Shown: one piece after another, positions 40,954 through 51,476 of the stretch
Numbering within the stretch: position 1 is the first letter of the stretch
Layout: the number at the start of each line of letters is the position of its first letter
NCBI GenBank assembly: GCA_021779695.1
Contig: JAJYAE010000001.1
Coordinates: 6,302 to 70,301, forward strand
Direction of reading: 5' to 3'
DNA from: Acidobacteriota bacterium
Lineage (GTDB): Bacteria; Acidobacteriota; Terriglobia; Terriglobales; Acidobacteriaceae
DNA: 64,000 bases
Notes under the pieces: model-generated
Seen by the model: the letters and a program-made list of their open reading frames with translations, nothing else
The model's database searches: none
What the model was told of the DNA's origin: nothing
Program-made: the position numbers and the translations under genes

Positions 40954-43714
40954 GATCCTCCTCTTCTGCTTCTATGCGGGAGGTCTCAGCGAGCTCTGCA
41001 ATTTCGTTGATGAGATCGTCGTCGATCTCACCTTCTGTGGGTTCGATATCCTGTTCTTCAACGAAAGCGGAGTCGGTAATAGCGACCGACGGAAACTTCG
41101 CCATCAAGGTAACGTGCGCTTCTGGTTCGAGGGGGAATCGGGACAATGAGCGCGTTTCGCCTGGCAGAAGGTCAGAGACGGGCGGTTCAGGCGTGAGATC
41201 AAAAGACCCAACTTCTCCCTTTGCGACGACCCAAAGCCAAAATGAAATGTCGTTGAGGACCGCGTTGTTATAGTCTCTCGACGCGCGCTTCGTTGAAAGC
41301 GCATTCACTCGCTCCGAGGCAAGTAAGCCTTTCAACCCATTGAAGGTAAAAACATAACCGGGCTCGATGATTAGGGCCCAAGTGTCGCCAAACTGTTCAA
41401 ACCGATAGCTGAACGCTTGATGTTCCCAATACTGGACTTTCTCAGTTCGAGGAGAGATTCGTGCTTTCACCACGGTCCGCGTCGCTCTTCGTAAGCGCGC
41501 TTGGTACGTGATCACGCGTGGGCCATCTTCTTCTTTTGGAAAGTAGGCTCGCTTCCGCTTCTTATCTACGAAGAGACCCCGCTGGTACAAATGAGCTTCA
41601 AGAGTCATGTTCAGAAGTTGGACAAGTCGTCGAGAACCATCTGGCGTCGAAGAGAACTCGGCACTCGTCAACGTCTCGCAGTCGCCACCATCGAGCAAAC
41701 GAGACAGTGGATTGTTCCGAGCCTCAAGATCATAGAAGCTGAAGAACCGGCCATCGTGGAAAAGGAATGGGGGGATCCAATCATCGCCGGCCTCCTCCCA
41801 AATTTCGCTGAGGCGGGACACAGTCGTACCGGCGTGGTGCAGATAGGCAGGGATCTTTACTACCTCAATAATGTTCGCCGCATAGCGGCTGGTCGTCGGT
41901 ATGAGCGGAGATGCTGTCCCGGTCGACTGATCGACGGCCTCTGGTCTTGAGAAGATTTCGATGTCGAATGCGGTGTTATTTTCGTCCGGCCCGAATCGGA
42001 CGTCGCCACCGTTGTTCCTAACGTCTCGCAAGACATCCGATAGGCCCGAGCCCCTCTTATCCATCTCCCCACTGCCATAGAAAAGATCGGCCAATACTGG
42101 GTTCCGATAGCCTTTTATCCCTCGGCGACCGCGCCGGATTTCAGATTCAATGGAGCCCTGCTCAACCCGGTGCTGGACCTCCTCGACCAATCCGCCAGGA
42201 TTCGATATTTTGATGCTCGAAGGAGTCACCATGATTTCGATGTGCCCGGGCACCCGATAGTCACGATGCACTAAGGCATTCACGATGACTTCCTTTAGAG
42301 CGAGTGGCGGATATGGGATGACAGTCTCAGACACTTCACCTTTCAGCCGGAAAGGCCGATTGAAAGCTCCCAAGAATTGCGTAATTTGTTCAAATTGCTC
42401 CCAGAGATTTCCTAGAATAGTCCCTTCGAACCCGTCACCATCGCTTTCGTGAGTTCCACTTTCAATGGGCTGACGTACTCTCGTGAGCCATTCGGGGTTG
42501 CCCGCTGCTCTGATCTTCGTTACCGCTGATGTGATATATCGCTCAGGCTGCTTTCCAAAGAGTAGGACGCCGGCATTCGTGAGCGATTGTGTGGGCGGGT
42601 TGGTCTCTCGCGCGGCGAGATTGAGATTGAAGAGCTGTTCAGAGATCCAATATCGATCGACTTGGGATGGAACGCTTAGCTTCAACGCCTCGGCATATTG
42701 CAGGATGCGGGTGTGCAGGATCGACCAATCCAGCTCTTTGACAGCCACGCCTGCAACCGACATATCGAATGTTGGTGACTGGCGATGGGAATTTGTCGAG
42801 TCAGGCGCGGAAAATGTGAGTTCGGCGTCGAGATTCAATGCCCAAAGATCACGGGCAAACAACTCATCGAAGCCCTCGATATCCACTATGCTGAAATTCT
42901 CGCCAATCGTCTTCGCTAGTTCCTCGACCATTCCAGGGAGTTCTTGAGTCGATTCACTGGAACGTCGACACCAAAAAATGCCATGGCGATAGAAGTGACA
43001 GCTCTCCGCATTCTCGATCAATAGATGACGCATAACGGAAGGCTCGGCGCCACGATACCCAACAACAATGAGCGGTCGATCTCTAAGAAGCGGCAACAGT
43101 ATGCCAATCAGCTCCTGATCGAGCCGCTGCACCTCGTCGATGAGATTCTTATCAGTGTAATGATCGACTGATCCATGTAGATACACGAGCTGCGGATACT
43201 GCGGATCTGTGGTGAACTTGGTGTAGTCCGAATTCGTCTGGATAGCATTGATGAAATGTGGACGTCCCTTCTGGGCGCGCATATCCATTAGAAGCGAATC
43301 GAAATTCGTGGTGAGAACCGTATGAACAAGCTGCAGATGCAGAAACTCCGCAAGCTTGTCGTATCCAGGGCTGGGCTCAATTCCAGGCGATAGCAGCTTG
43401 CGGAAGAACTCTGCGCGAGCATGACGGGGTTGAAGCAGGTGCTGGACAACCGCTGGATAGTTGTCGACAAGCGGTGCGTCTTGGTCAAACCACGGTTGCT
43501 CCTGGAGCCAAGGCAACCAATCACTTCGCTGTAGTCTGGGATCCTCTTCGGACCGACCGTGCTGATGCGCATATGCCCAGCGGGCGGCTCTCTCTACTAC
43601 GCCTGCTGCCCCGGGAATTCCAGAACGTATCGATGCACCAGCTCCCAGAAGAAGTACTGGTTTCGGTCGCGACTTCAAAAGCGAATAAAGCCTTCCAATG
43701 GTTCCGACCTGCAT
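40937..43714 (-). CDS. SIR2 - RecG/Schlafen-type ATPase - APAZ effector of the Argonaute
   Basis: The protein has 925 residues from the ATG at 43714, with GGAG before it; the frame is open to 43831. Domain 1 is SIR2 (about 15-290): LLLGAGASIRSGIPG, VLTTNFDSLL (Asn137), VYLHGSVD (His180) and LIVVGYRGAEPS, all intact for NAD hydrolysis. Domain 2 (about 325-620) has VIVNALVHRDYR and IKISNPGGL, the boxes of the HATPase found in RecG-like/AlbA proteins. Domain 3 (about 630-870) is APAZ, with YWEHQAFSYRF and VFTFNGLKG, which docks the Argonaute. Guided target recognition would trigger NAD loss and cell death. Confidence 0.85.
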   Translation of the reverse strand: MQVGTIGRLYSLLKSRPKPVLLLGAGASIRSGIPGAAGVVERAARWAYAHQHGRSEEDPRLQRSDWLPWLQEQPWFDQDAPLVDNYPAVVQHLLQPRHARAEFFRKLLSPGIEPSPGYDKLAEFLHLQLVHTVLTTNFDSLLMDMRAQKGRPHFINAIQTNSDYTKFTTDPQYPQLVYLHGSVDHYTDKNLIDEVQRLDQELIGILLPLLRDRPLIVVGYRGAEPSVMRHLLIENAESCHFYRHGIFWCRRSSESTQELPGMVEELAKTIGENFSIVDIEGFDELFARDLWALNLDAELTFSAPDSTNSHRQSPTFDMSVAGVAVKELDWSILHTRILQYAEALKLSVPSQVDRYWISEQLFNLNLAARETNPPTQSLTNAGVLLFGKQPERYITSAVTKIRAAGNPEWLTRVRQPIESGTHESDGDGFEGTILGNLWEQFEQITQFLGAFNRPFRLKGEVSETVIPYPPLALKEVIVNALVHRDYRVPGHIEIMVTPSSIKISNPGGLVEEVQHRVEQGSIESEIRRGRRGIKGYRNPVLADLFYGSGEMDKRGSGLSDVLRDVRNNGGDVRFGPDENNTAFDIEIFSRPEAVDQSTGTASPLIPTTSRYAANIIEVVKIPAYLHHAGTTVSRLSEIWEEAGDDWIPPFLFHDGRFFSFYDLEARNNPLSRLLDGGDCETLTSAEFSSTPDGSRRLVQLLNMTLEAHLYQRGLFVDKKRKRAYFPKEEDGPRVITYQARLRRATRTVVKARISPRTEKVQYWEHQAFSYRFEQFGDTWALIIEPGYVFTFNGLKGLLASERVNALSTKRASRDYNNAVLNDISFWLWVVAKGEVGSFDLTPEPPVSDLLPGETRSLSRFPLEPEAHVTLMAKFPSVAITDSAFVEEQDIEPTEGEIDDDLINEIAELAETSRIEAEEEDHADTN

Positions 43715-43954
43715 TGCTTGCTCCACAAGAGAACCTAGCCCTGGGGCTGAGCGCTCGCACTGATTACATGGTATCGGCCTTGGGAGCATCGGAAAGCGAA
43801 TGAATGCCGTGTCTTGCGGAGCGCTGGGCAATTCCGATGAGGTGCGGAATCAAGATAGTTAACCAGGCAGCACCCGTTCTAATCCGCCGTTGTGCTGCCA
43901 ACCTCAAGAGCCTCCTTCTTCTATTGCCACCCAGAAAAAAGGATCTCAATTCCA

Positions 43955-44965
43955 ATGAAACCTTCAGAGCTCCACGAGGCGCTACATGCGCTGATCGGTG
44001 AACGTGTGCCCCTGCACGTCTGGGGCGCATGCGGCGTCGGCAAGTCACAAATTGTCGCCCAGGTCGCCGCGGACCGCAAATGCGACTTTCTCGATATTCG
44101 AGCGGTGCAACTGGATCCCGTCGATCTGCGCGGTCTCCCCCGAATTTCAGCAGACCGCGCGGAATGGGTGCCGCCGAAATTCCTGCCGCTCGATGGCGAG
44201 GGCATTCTGTTCCTCGACGAGCTAACTGCGGCGCCGCAGATGACCCAGGCCGGCTGCTACCAGCTGGTCCTCGACCGGAAGCTCGGCGAGTATCGGCTTC
44301 CGGATGGCTGGGTGGTAATCGCGGCCGGTAATCCGGCATCGGAGCGAGGTGTCCACTTCTCGATGCCGCGACCGCTGCGGAATCGTTTCGTCCATCTCGA
44401 CCTTGAACCCGACTTCCTGGATTGGTGCAAGTGGGCCGTGAAGGCGGGAATTCGTCCCGAGATCATCGCCTTCCTGCGCTTCAAGCCGGCACTCCTCCAC
44501 GATCCCGATGCGGCATCCGACGTGAACGCGTGGCCGACGCCGCGCTCCTGGGAGATGGCGTCGAACGTACTGACCGGCTTTGCCCGCCGCCAGCAGAGCG
44601 GCTTCTTTGCTGGCACGACGGAGATCGAGGCGCAGCTGCTGGAGGGAACGATCGGCGAGGCGGCGACCACGGAGCTGGTCGCCTTCCTGCGCCTCTTCCG
44701 GCAACTGCCGTCGATCGACGAAATCCTGCTCAATCCCGATGCGGCGCCTCTCCCCGAGGAGCCGTCGGCGCGGATTGCAATTGCCACGGCTCTCGGCCGC
44801 GCGCTGACCGACCATTCGATTCCCAAGGGAATCCGGTACCTCGACCGGATGCCGACCGAGATGCGGGTGCTCGCCATGCGCGACGCCGCCGCCCGCGATC
44901 GGGCCATCACCCATACGACGGAGTTCATCCGCTTCGGCGTGGAACATGCGGAGGTCCTGCAATGA
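43955..44965 (+). CDS. MoxR-type AAA+ ATPase
   Basis: The protein has 336 residues from the ATG at 43955. Walker A is GACGVGKSQ (24-32), Walker B is ILFLDELTAAP (84-94) and the sensor is VVIAAGNPAS. LRNRFVHLDL holds the arginine finger region. MoxR ATPases act as chaperones for VWA-domain partners; the likely one here is at 53086. It overlaps the DUF3150 gene by ATGA. Confidence 0.88.
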   Translation: MKPSELHEALHALIGERVPLHVWGACGVGKSQIVAQVAADRKCDFLDIRAVQLDPVDLRGLPRISADRAEWVPPKFLPLDGEGILFLDELTAAPQMTQAGCYQLVLDRKLGEYRLPDGWVVIAAGNPASERGVHFSMPRPLRNRFVHLDLEPDFLDWCKWAVKAGIRPEIIAFLRFKPALLHDPDAASDVNAWPTPRSWEMASNVLTGFARRQQSGFFAGTTEIEAQLLEGTIGEAATTELVAFLRLFRQLPSIDEILLNPDAAPLPEEPSARIAIATALGRALTDHSIPKGIRYLDRMPTEMRVLAMRDAAARDRAITHTTEFIRFGVEHAEVLQ

Positions 44966-45906
44966 TTACCGAACGCGCCATGCTGGCCGCCGTCCATATC
45001 AGTATCTGGACTGCGATCAAACACGACCGGAAGGTCAGCCGGGAGGTTGCCGAGCAGCACGGAGCCTATGCCGGCGCCGGCCGTTACAACAAGCAACTGC
45101 TCCGGGAAGCGGAGCGACTGGAATCGCTGCGAACTCTATCCGGGCAGATTCGTCAGTACTTCTACAAAATCACGCTGCCCTGGTCCGACGAGGGTTATCG
45201 CCTGTTGCCAGCCCACTTCTACTTCGAACTGACCACGAAGATGCGGGAGTTCGAGCAGGCCTTCGCGCAGCAGGTGGAGGAGTTCTTGGCCGTCTATCCC
45301 AGCTACATCGAGCAGGTCCGGCCGGAGCTCAACGGACTCTTCCGGGAAGAAGATTACCCGTCGACGGACAAGCTGCGGAACAAGTTCGGGGTCAAACTCG
45401 AAGTCCTTCCCATCCCGAGCGGCAACGATTTCCGGGTGACGCTCTCTGAGGAAGAACAGGCGCGGGTGGCGCAGGAGATCGATGAGAATGTTCGGCAGTC
45501 GCTGCAGAAAGGGACTGAGGACTTGTGGACGCGGCTGAAGGGCGTCGTTGTTCACATGGTCGAGCGCCTCAATGAACCCGAGTCGCGCTTCCATGCTTCG
45601 CTGGTGACCAATATCTGCGAACTCGTCGAGTTGCTGCCTCGCCTCAACGTGAATCAGGATGAGGAACTCAACCGCTTTGCCGGGGAAATCCGGGATCGCC
45701 TCTGCGGGTTCACCGCTCGGGATCTCAAGAAGAACGAGATCCTCCGCGCGGCGACGGCGGACGATGCCGCGCAGATTCTCACGGAGATGGATGCGGTACT
45801 GCGCGGACGCGAGGAGAAATCGGTGATTGATTGTCCAGAGAATGCCGTCAGAGCCGACGATATCTTCGCGCACATGGTCGCTTACATGGAGGCTCCAGCT
45901 TCATGA
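44962..45906 (+). CDS. DUF3150 domain protein
   Basis: The protein has 314 residues. LAAVHISIWTAIKHDRKVS at the start, then FYKITLPWSDEGYRLLPAHF and FREEDYPSTDKLRNKFG, match DUF3150, a helical family found with MoxR and VWA genes on plasmids and phages. Function unknown. Its usual downstream partner is displaced by 7 kb. Confidence 0.8.
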   Translation: MITERAMLAAVHISIWTAIKHDRKVSREVAEQHGAYAGAGRYNKQLLREAERLESLRTLSGQIRQYFYKITLPWSDEGYRLLPAHFYFELTTKMREFEQAFAQQVEEFLAVYPSYIEQVRPELNGLFREEDYPSTDKLRNKFGVKLEVLPIPSGNDFRVTLSEEEQARVAQEIDENVRQSLQKGTEDLWTRLKGVVVHMVERLNEPESRFHASLVTNICELVELLPRLNVNQDEELNRFAGEIRDRLCGFTARDLKKNEILRAATADDAAQILTEMDAVLRGREEKSVIDCPENAVRADDIFAHMVAYMEAPAS

Positions 45907-46323
45907 CCACCGTGTGTGACTTGGCGCATAAGGTGGCTGCATTGTGAATGCATAGTATGGCAGTGCCCTCTGTCTACCCCCTTTGTAATAGCTGCGGCCC
46001 TATTACTCTGCAATACCGAGTTGAACCATGAGATGGCAGCAAGTGTGAATTGTGGGCATACAGTGATAGTGGGAAGCTGCAAGCGAGACGAGTTTGGAGG
46101 GCCTCCCGTTATCTCCAGTGGCAATATCCAGTTGCGCTGCCCCACACCTTCAACTCTCGGATCGCTACCGGATACGTCCACCGGGCTACTCGTTCGAGGT
46201 TCAACACCGTTCTCAAGCACCTACTCAGCAATATTGTCCTTCTTATCCTTGGGCCGCATTTCCTCGGCCATTGAAATGACCCCTTTGAACGTGTCAGTTG
46301 CTGGTCCTGACGCTCATGCACGT
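45907..46323. other. intergenic at the left edge of the efflux insertion
   Basis: These 417 bases follow the DUF3150 stop. No ribosome-bound frame or repeat stands out. The join between backbone and efflux cargo must lie here, but I see no IS end or direct repeat that marks it. Confidence 0.4.
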
Positions 46324-47016
46324 TCATGTGTTCGACTGCCGGTTCTTGAAATGAAGCCAGCTCTCGGCAACGATCCAGTTGATTGAAAAGCCAATCCAAA
46401 AAGCGATCCCGAAGAACTGATGAGGACCGAGGTGCGTCAACCTGCTGGTGGCAAAGAAGACACCCATGACCGGTCGAGTTGTTGCGATGCCGAGAAGAAT
46501 GCAGATCGCTCTCGTTAGCCACCGCGTCTTCAGCAATGTCTGGCCGCGGACTCTATAAAGCCAGGCGCGGGCAAGCGAGAACAAAAATAGGCTGTCGTAG
46601 AAAAGGACGGCGCCGCGCTCGATCCACCCGCCAACAGCATATACGCTCATGGCATAGGCAGTTAGGCCGACAACCACTCCGAGTGGAAGCAGCCAGCGCT
46701 CAGGCCAGGTGAGAGATGAAAAGCGGCGGAAAATTGCAAACGGTGTCACTACCACGAAGGCGAGAGCCGGAACTATATGCGCCAGCGTGAGAGCCGCGTG
46801 GGAAGCGAATATCCGATCCAGTTCGACCATTTGGGGCGGCCCGGAGGATGATGGCATCGCAAGTGCGACAAGGCGCCGTATGACCGCAGCGACAGCGATA
46901 GCAGTGCACATCCAGAACCCAAACCGGAGCCATAGCGGCGTCGCGGTGCTGTCAGCCGAGAGCCAACTCCCGTCTTTGGCAGTGTTGTTCAATTCATTCA
47001 CTCGACCTATCGGCAA
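46324..47016 (-). CDS. DUF2306-type membrane protein
   Basis: The protein has 230 residues with about six hydrophobic helices spread from residue 28 to 220. The conserved histidine in ASHAALTLAHIVPALAF and the late HLGPHQFFGIAFWIGF fit the DUF2306 predicted membrane family. Its role is unknown. It is the last gene of the efflux operon. Confidence 0.6.
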   Translation of the reverse strand: MPIGRVNELNNTAKDGSWLSADSTATPLWLRFGFWMCTAIAVAAVIRRLVALAMPSSSGPPQMVELDRIFASHAALTLAHIVPALAFVVVTPFAIFRRFSSLTWPERWLLPLGVVVGLTAYAMSVYAVGGWIERGAVLFYDSLFLFSLARAWLYRVRGQTLLKTRWLTRAICILLGIATTRPVMGVFFATSRLTHLGPHQFFGIAFWIGFSINWIVAESWLHFKNRQSNT

Positions 47017-47030
47017 AGCTCCTCAATGCC

Positions 47031-47747
47031 TCAATGGTCAGCGGCAGGTTGATGTACTGGCGCCGGGTTCGACGGAAGGAGGTTTCCTTTCTCGATGTGA
47101 TAGACGATTCCCGCATACTCGGCAGCATGCGGATCGTGGGTCACCATCACAACGGTTTTGCCGAATTTCTTGCACAGTTGCGCGAGCAATGTAAGGATTT
47201 CGTTGGCAGATACCGCGTCAAGATTTCCGGTAGGTTCATCCGCGAGGATCAGATCGGGATCGGTCACGAACGCCCTGGCGATCGCGACCCGCTGTTGCTG
47301 GCCACCTGAAAGTTCGCTGGGCAGGTGTTGCAGGCGCCCTTCAAGCCCTACAACGCGAAGTGCCCTATCCGCGTGCTCGCGGCGTTTTGCCGGCGAGAGC
47401 GAGGTGAGGCGCAAAGGAAGCTCGACGTTTCCCAGTGCGGTCAGCACGGGGATGAGATTGAACGACTGAAAGACGAAGCCCACGTGCGTGTTCCTCCAGC
47501 GAGCGACCTCCCGTTCGCGAAGTTGATGAGGATTCATGCCGAGAACCCGCACTTCGCCGGAGGTCGGCTTATCCAGCGCCGCGACAAGGTGCAGAAGCGT
47601 GGACTTTCCCGAACCGGATGGCCCCATCAACGCCACGAAGGCGCCCTTCTCAATCGCGAGGTCTACATCTTTGAGTGCAGTAACGTGAAACTGGTTTTTG
47701 ACGAACTCTTTGGTGAGTCCCTGGCTTTCGATGATCGTTTCAGTCAT
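47031..47747 (-). CDS. MacB/LolD-type ABC transporter ATPase
   Basis: The protein has 238 residues. Walker A is GPSGSGKST, the signature [14 protein letters not shown], Walker [13 protein letters not shown] and the switch His is VTHD. This subfamily powers FtsX/MacB permeases. ATGA overlap with the adaptor gene supports one complex. Confidence 0.95.
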   Translation of the reverse strand: MTETIIESQGLTKEFVKNQFHVTALKDVDLAIEKGAFVALMGPSGSGKSTLLHLVAALDKPTSGEVRVLGMNPHQLREREVARWRNTHVGFVFQSFNLIPVLTALGNVELPLRLTSLSPAKRREHADRALRVVGLEGRLQHLPSELSGGQQQRVAIARAFVTDPDLILADEPTGNLDAVSANEILTLLAQLCKKFGKTVVMVTHDPHAAEYAGIVYHIEKGNLLPSNPAPVHQPAADH

Positions 47748-49096
47748 GGTTGATCTCCTTCGACTCGAACTTTTTCTCCGTCTCTCAGATTTGCGGGTGG
47801 GTTGAGAATCACATCTTCGCCACCCTGCAGGCCCTGGGAAATTTTGACGCCCATGGGGGTGGTGGAGGTGGTTTGCACGTGGCGGCGCACCACTCTTCCT
47901 TCAGCGACCACAAAGACGGTCTGGTCTTTGACTGCTGCTGCAGGAATCGTGATGACCGGATTGACGGACTGTTCCTGGCGCGAGTGCGTTCGATCGACGA
48001 AGGCGACCGTTGCATTCATGTCGGGCCGAAGATGATTGTCCGGTTGCAGGATCTGCACCTTCACCTGAACCGTCGCCTTTTGCCGGTTGGCGACCGGGGA
48101 AATTTCAACCAGCTTGCCATTGTATTTCCGATCGGGATATGCATCAGTGGTCACGATCGCCTTGCTGCCTATACGTATTTTCGAAAAATCGTTCTCAGAA
48201 ATGTCGAGTTCGACCTGGAGGTCATTCAGATCGGCGAGGGTGACGACGTATCCCTTCGCTCCCTTGTCGCCGACAAAGCCGTTCGTGACAAACTCACCCA
48301 CCTCTACAGCTCGCTCCAGAACGCGTCCGTCAATGGGAGATCGAATGACGGTGTTGTTTTCCTGGTCCTTGTCGTAGGCTAGGAGCCCATCGGCTTGCTC
48401 GACCTCGCCCTTCATGGCGTCGATCTCTTCTTGCCTCGGTCCTTTTTCGACCAGGTCATAAGCGTCTTTGAGCGAGTTCACCTTGGCCTGCAGATTCTTG
48501 TAGTTGTATTGCGCGGTGTCGAAGTCCTGCCGGGAGATGATCCCGTCGTGATAGAGCGCGTTGCTTCGCTCAAATGAGAGACGGCTGCTGGTCAGGTCGG
48601 CCTGCACTTGCAGGAGATTCGCCTGTGCCTGGGTGATTTCCTGAGGACGGGAGCCGTGCTTGAGTTCCAGAAGCTTGGCTTCGAGATTAGCGAGATTGCC
48701 TTTGGCCTGTTCGACCTGGGCTCGGTACTCGGTGTCTTCCAGACGAACGAGGACTTCTCCTTTTTTGACGGCGCTGCCTTCGTCCACACCGATCCATGAC
48801 ACCTTTCCACTCACCTTGGAAGCCACCTGGATTTCGTGGTGCGCGACGATATAGCCGGTGGCATTGAGAATAACGGGGGTGTCGCCTGTGATAGCGCTCT
48901 GCGCCGCCCTCACGCGGGTCACTTCGACGAGTGGCGCCGAATCGTGAAGTTCGTATGCGGTGATCACAGCGGCCGCTCCAATCGCAATAATCGCAGCCAG
49001 AATGCTCCACCGTGCTCCTGGACGCCTCTTCGGGTCCGGCTCCCGAGTTCGTTCAATGCGCAGACCTTCCAGCTCGGAATCGAGGTTAGGCTTCAT
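47744..49096 (-). CDS. HlyD/MacA-type periplasmic adaptor
   Basis: The protein has 450 residues from the ATG at 49096. There is one membrane anchor (about 24-46), then a lipoyl-like domain ([20 protein letters not shown]), a long coiled-coil hairpin (about 120-230) and beta-barrel parts ([18 protein letters not shown]). It would link the ATPase/permease to an outer-membrane TolC-like channel, which is not encoded here. Confidence 0.93.
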   Translation of the reverse strand: MKPNLDSELEGLRIERTREPDPKRRPGARWSILAAIIAIGAAAVITAYELHDSAPLVEVTRVRAAQSAITGDTPVILNATGYIVAHHEIQVASKVSGKVSWIGVDEGSAVKKGEVLVRLEDTEYRAQVEQAKGNLANLEAKLLELKHGSRPQEITQAQANLLQVQADLTSSRLSFERSNALYHDGIISRQDFDTAQYNYKNLQAKVNSLKDAYDLVEKGPRQEEIDAMKGEVEQADGLLAYDKDQENNTVIRSPIDGRVLERAVEVGEFVTNGFVGDKGAKGYVVTLADLNDLQVELDISENDFSKIRIGSKAIVTTDAYPDRKYNGKLVEISPVANRQKATVQVKVQILQPDNHLRPDMNATVAFVDRTHSRQEQSVNPVITIPAAAVKDQTVFVVAEGRVVRRHVQTTSTTPMGVKISQGLQGGEDVILNPPANLRDGEKVRVEGDQP

Positions 49097-50249
49097 GCAG
49101 CGCCCCCAGGATCTCTTTCTTTGCAGCATTCCGCGCAGGGAAAAATCCTCCTATCGCCCCGACAATTGCAGCAAAGATAACGCCGATGGCCATAGTGGAG
49201 AGGCCGACGCGGAAGTGGAAGGCAATTTCACTGAACGTGAAGAAGTTGCCGACGCCGGTTGTGACGCCATTCAACGGCAGGGTGATGAGACAACCCAGGA
49301 GGCCGGCGGCGATGGAAAGCAACAACGCCTCGATGAGGAAGCTCACCAGAATGCTCGCGCGCGAAAAGCCGAGCACGCGGAGCGTACCGATTTCCCGGCT
49401 TCGCCGCGAAACCGCGGCATACATGGTGTTCATGGCCGCGAAGCTGCTGCCGATGGCCATGATGATGGCGACGAGGATGCCGAGAAATTCCAGCGGCGCA
49501 CCGGAGGATGTCTGACTGGCGTAATACGCGGGCTCCGAAAGAGCGGTCAGGTTCAATTGCCGGTCGGCGCCGATCGTCTTGATTAGCACGGGAACTTCTG
49601 CCGGGCCAATCGCGCGGACAAGGATCGAGCTCAGATTGTCTTCGCGGTTGTAGTCAGAGCTGACTTGGTTCAGGTCACCCCAGATCTCGCTGTTGAGCGC
49701 CGATTGCCCGCCATCCATGATCCCGACGACCAACCAATCGCCCTTGCCAAAGCGTAGATTCCGGCCCAACTGGGTATCCGGATAGCGCTGCGCAATAGAC
49801 TTGCCGACGACGATCTCCCGATGCCCCGCTTGAAACCACCGTCCGCTCGCCAGGTGCACGTTTCGCATCGCAATGCCAACCGGGAGGAGCCCGCGCAGTG
49901 TGACGTTCATGCCTTTGGGGTCATCGAGGCTGGGGAGATTGATCACCTGGACCATTTCGAGCGACGCCGTCGACTCATTGGCGTTGTTCTTCGCGATCCC
50001 GCTCATGGTACGCAGCAATTCGTACGACTCACGAGAAACAGAACTTCCCAGCTCCGAGTTGCCTCCCTTGCGCAGCACGAGAATCTGAAGCGGGTTCCCG
50101 GTGTTCGCGAAGGTGGTCCGAAGTCCGTTCACGAGCGCCAACGACGAGACGAGGACAGCAACTGTTAGCGCGATTCCGGCCACCGTCATCAATGTGGTTG
50201 TCTTGCGGACGACGAGATTGCGAATGTTATATGTGAGAGGAATGTTCAT
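49086..50249 (-). CDS. FtsX-family ABC permease 1
   Basis: The protein has 387 residues. N-terminal [20 protein letters not shown] is the first helix, a MacB-like periplasmic domain follows, and three helices form the FtsX domain ([16 protein letters not shown]). The stop overlaps the adaptor start. Confidence 0.92.
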   Translation of the reverse strand: MNIPLTYNIRNLVVRKTTTLMTVAGIALTVAVLVSSLALVNGLRTTFANTGNPLQILVLRKGGNSELGSSVSRESYELLRTMSGIAKNNANESTASLEMVQVINLPSLDDPKGMNVTLRGLLPVGIAMRNVHLASGRWFQAGHREIVVGKSIAQRYPDTQLGRNLRFGKGDWLVVGIMDGGQSALNSEIWGDLNQVSSDYNREDNLSSILVRAIGPAEVPVLIKTIGADRQLNLTALSEPAYYASQTSSGAPLEFLGILVAIIMAIGSSFAAMNTMYAAVSRRSREIGTLRVLGFSRASILVSFLIEALLLSIAAGLLGCLITLPLNGVTTGVGNFFTFSEIAFHFRVGLSTMAIGVIFAAIVGAIGGFFPARNAAKKEILGALHEA

Positions 50250-50252
50250 GGT

Positions 50253-51434
50253 TCACCCCGTATGCCTCAGCGATTCGACGATCGGAGCACGCGCCGCAGA
50301 GAGCGCGGGAAAAAGGGCGCTGGCCGCCGAGACCGAGATGGCGACCAGCACCGTAAGAAGAGCGCTGAGCGGCGTCATCGAGAACGACCGCAAGGATTGC
50401 ACAAACGCGGAGCCATGATGGGCGGCCTGCGCGATTCCCAGACTGAGAACAACGGCAATCGCGCAGCCCACAATACCGCCCACCAACCCGATAAAGACCG
50501 ATTCGCTGAGGATCATAGTGAGTACTTCAGACGCCGAAAATCCGAGGGTCTTGAGGATCCCTACTTCCCGGATCCGCTCCCGGACCGACATGGAGATGGT
50601 GTTGGCAGAAACAAGCAGAATGGTGAACGTGACGGCGCCGCCGATGGCGAGCAGGAAGAGCTTCACGTTGCCCACGAACGACACGAAACTGAGCATGAAG
50701 GCATGCTCGCTCTCAGAGCGCGTGGGGGCCGGCGATTCTGCGAATGTTGCGTCGATTGCGGACGCCACGCTCGCAACATCATTCTGCGAGCTGGTTTCGA
50801 CGTAATATTGCTGCACCATGTCGTGGCGAGGATCGGTCGCCGGAAGGCTGTCCTGCAGATAGGCACGGTTGAAATAAAGAACTTCGCTGTCGGCGGGATC
50901 ATCGAAGATGCCCACAAGCGTTAGCTCCAGCGTCACGGGCGTCATCGTGCCGACTAAATTGATGCGCTCGCCGATCTTCCAGCCGAGCTTGTTCGCCAGC
51001 GCCCGCGACGCGACGCAAGCAGTCTTCTGCTGTTCGAAGGCGGCAATCTGATCCTGCGGCATTCGGAACTCGGGATACACATTGAAGAGATGATCGGGCT
51101 CAACTCCGAATTGCGCGAAGTTGTTCTTCGGGTCCCGCGCGTCCTTGTATGTGCCCCCAAACCATCGCAGGCTCGTCACATCCTTGACGCCGGGAATCTC
51201 CGCGATCTTTTTCTCGTAGGACAAGGGAAGGTCTTGCGTGAGGGAGACTTTGTGGTGAACCACGAGGCGAAGCGCCTGGCCGGGAGTTGCGGGAGCGGAG
51301 AGGAAGAGCGCGTGATAGAGCGCCATCAGGACCGCAAGCAGGCAGAACGAGAGGGCCACGCTCGCCATCGTCAGAAAGGCGCGGCGCTTGCTGCGCAAGG
51401 CGTTTTTCACGATGAATAGCAAATAGTCGCGCAT
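50253..51434 (-). CDS. FtsX-family ABC permease 2
   Basis: The protein has 393 residues from the ATG at 51434, with GGGAGGGA before it. The layout matches permease 1 (RSKRRAFLTMASVALSFCLL; ERIREVGILKTLGFSASEV). The two probably form a heterodimer with the single ATPase. They are 3 bases apart. Confidence 0.92.
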   Translation of the reverse strand: MRDYLLFIVKNALRSKRRAFLTMASVALSFCLLAVLMALYHALFLSAPATPGQALRLVVHHKVSLTQDLPLSYEKKIAEIPGVKDVTSLRWFGGTYKDARDPKNNFAQFGVEPDHLFNVYPEFRMPQDQIAAFEQQKTACVASRALANKLGWKIGERINLVGTMTPVTLELTLVGIFDDPADSEVLYFNRAYLQDSLPATDPRHDMVQQYYVETSSQNDVASVASAIDATFAESPAPTRSESEHAFMLSFVSFVGNVKLFLLAIGGAVTFTILLVSANTISMSVRERIREVGILKTLGFSASEVLTMILSESVFIGLVGGIVGCAIAVVLSLGIAQAAHHGSAFVQSLRSFSMTPLSALLTVLVAISVSAASALFPALSAARAPIVESLRHTG

Positions 51435-51476
51435 CGGTTCATTCCCTCCCAAGGTGATTGACTTGTTTAGGCGCAG

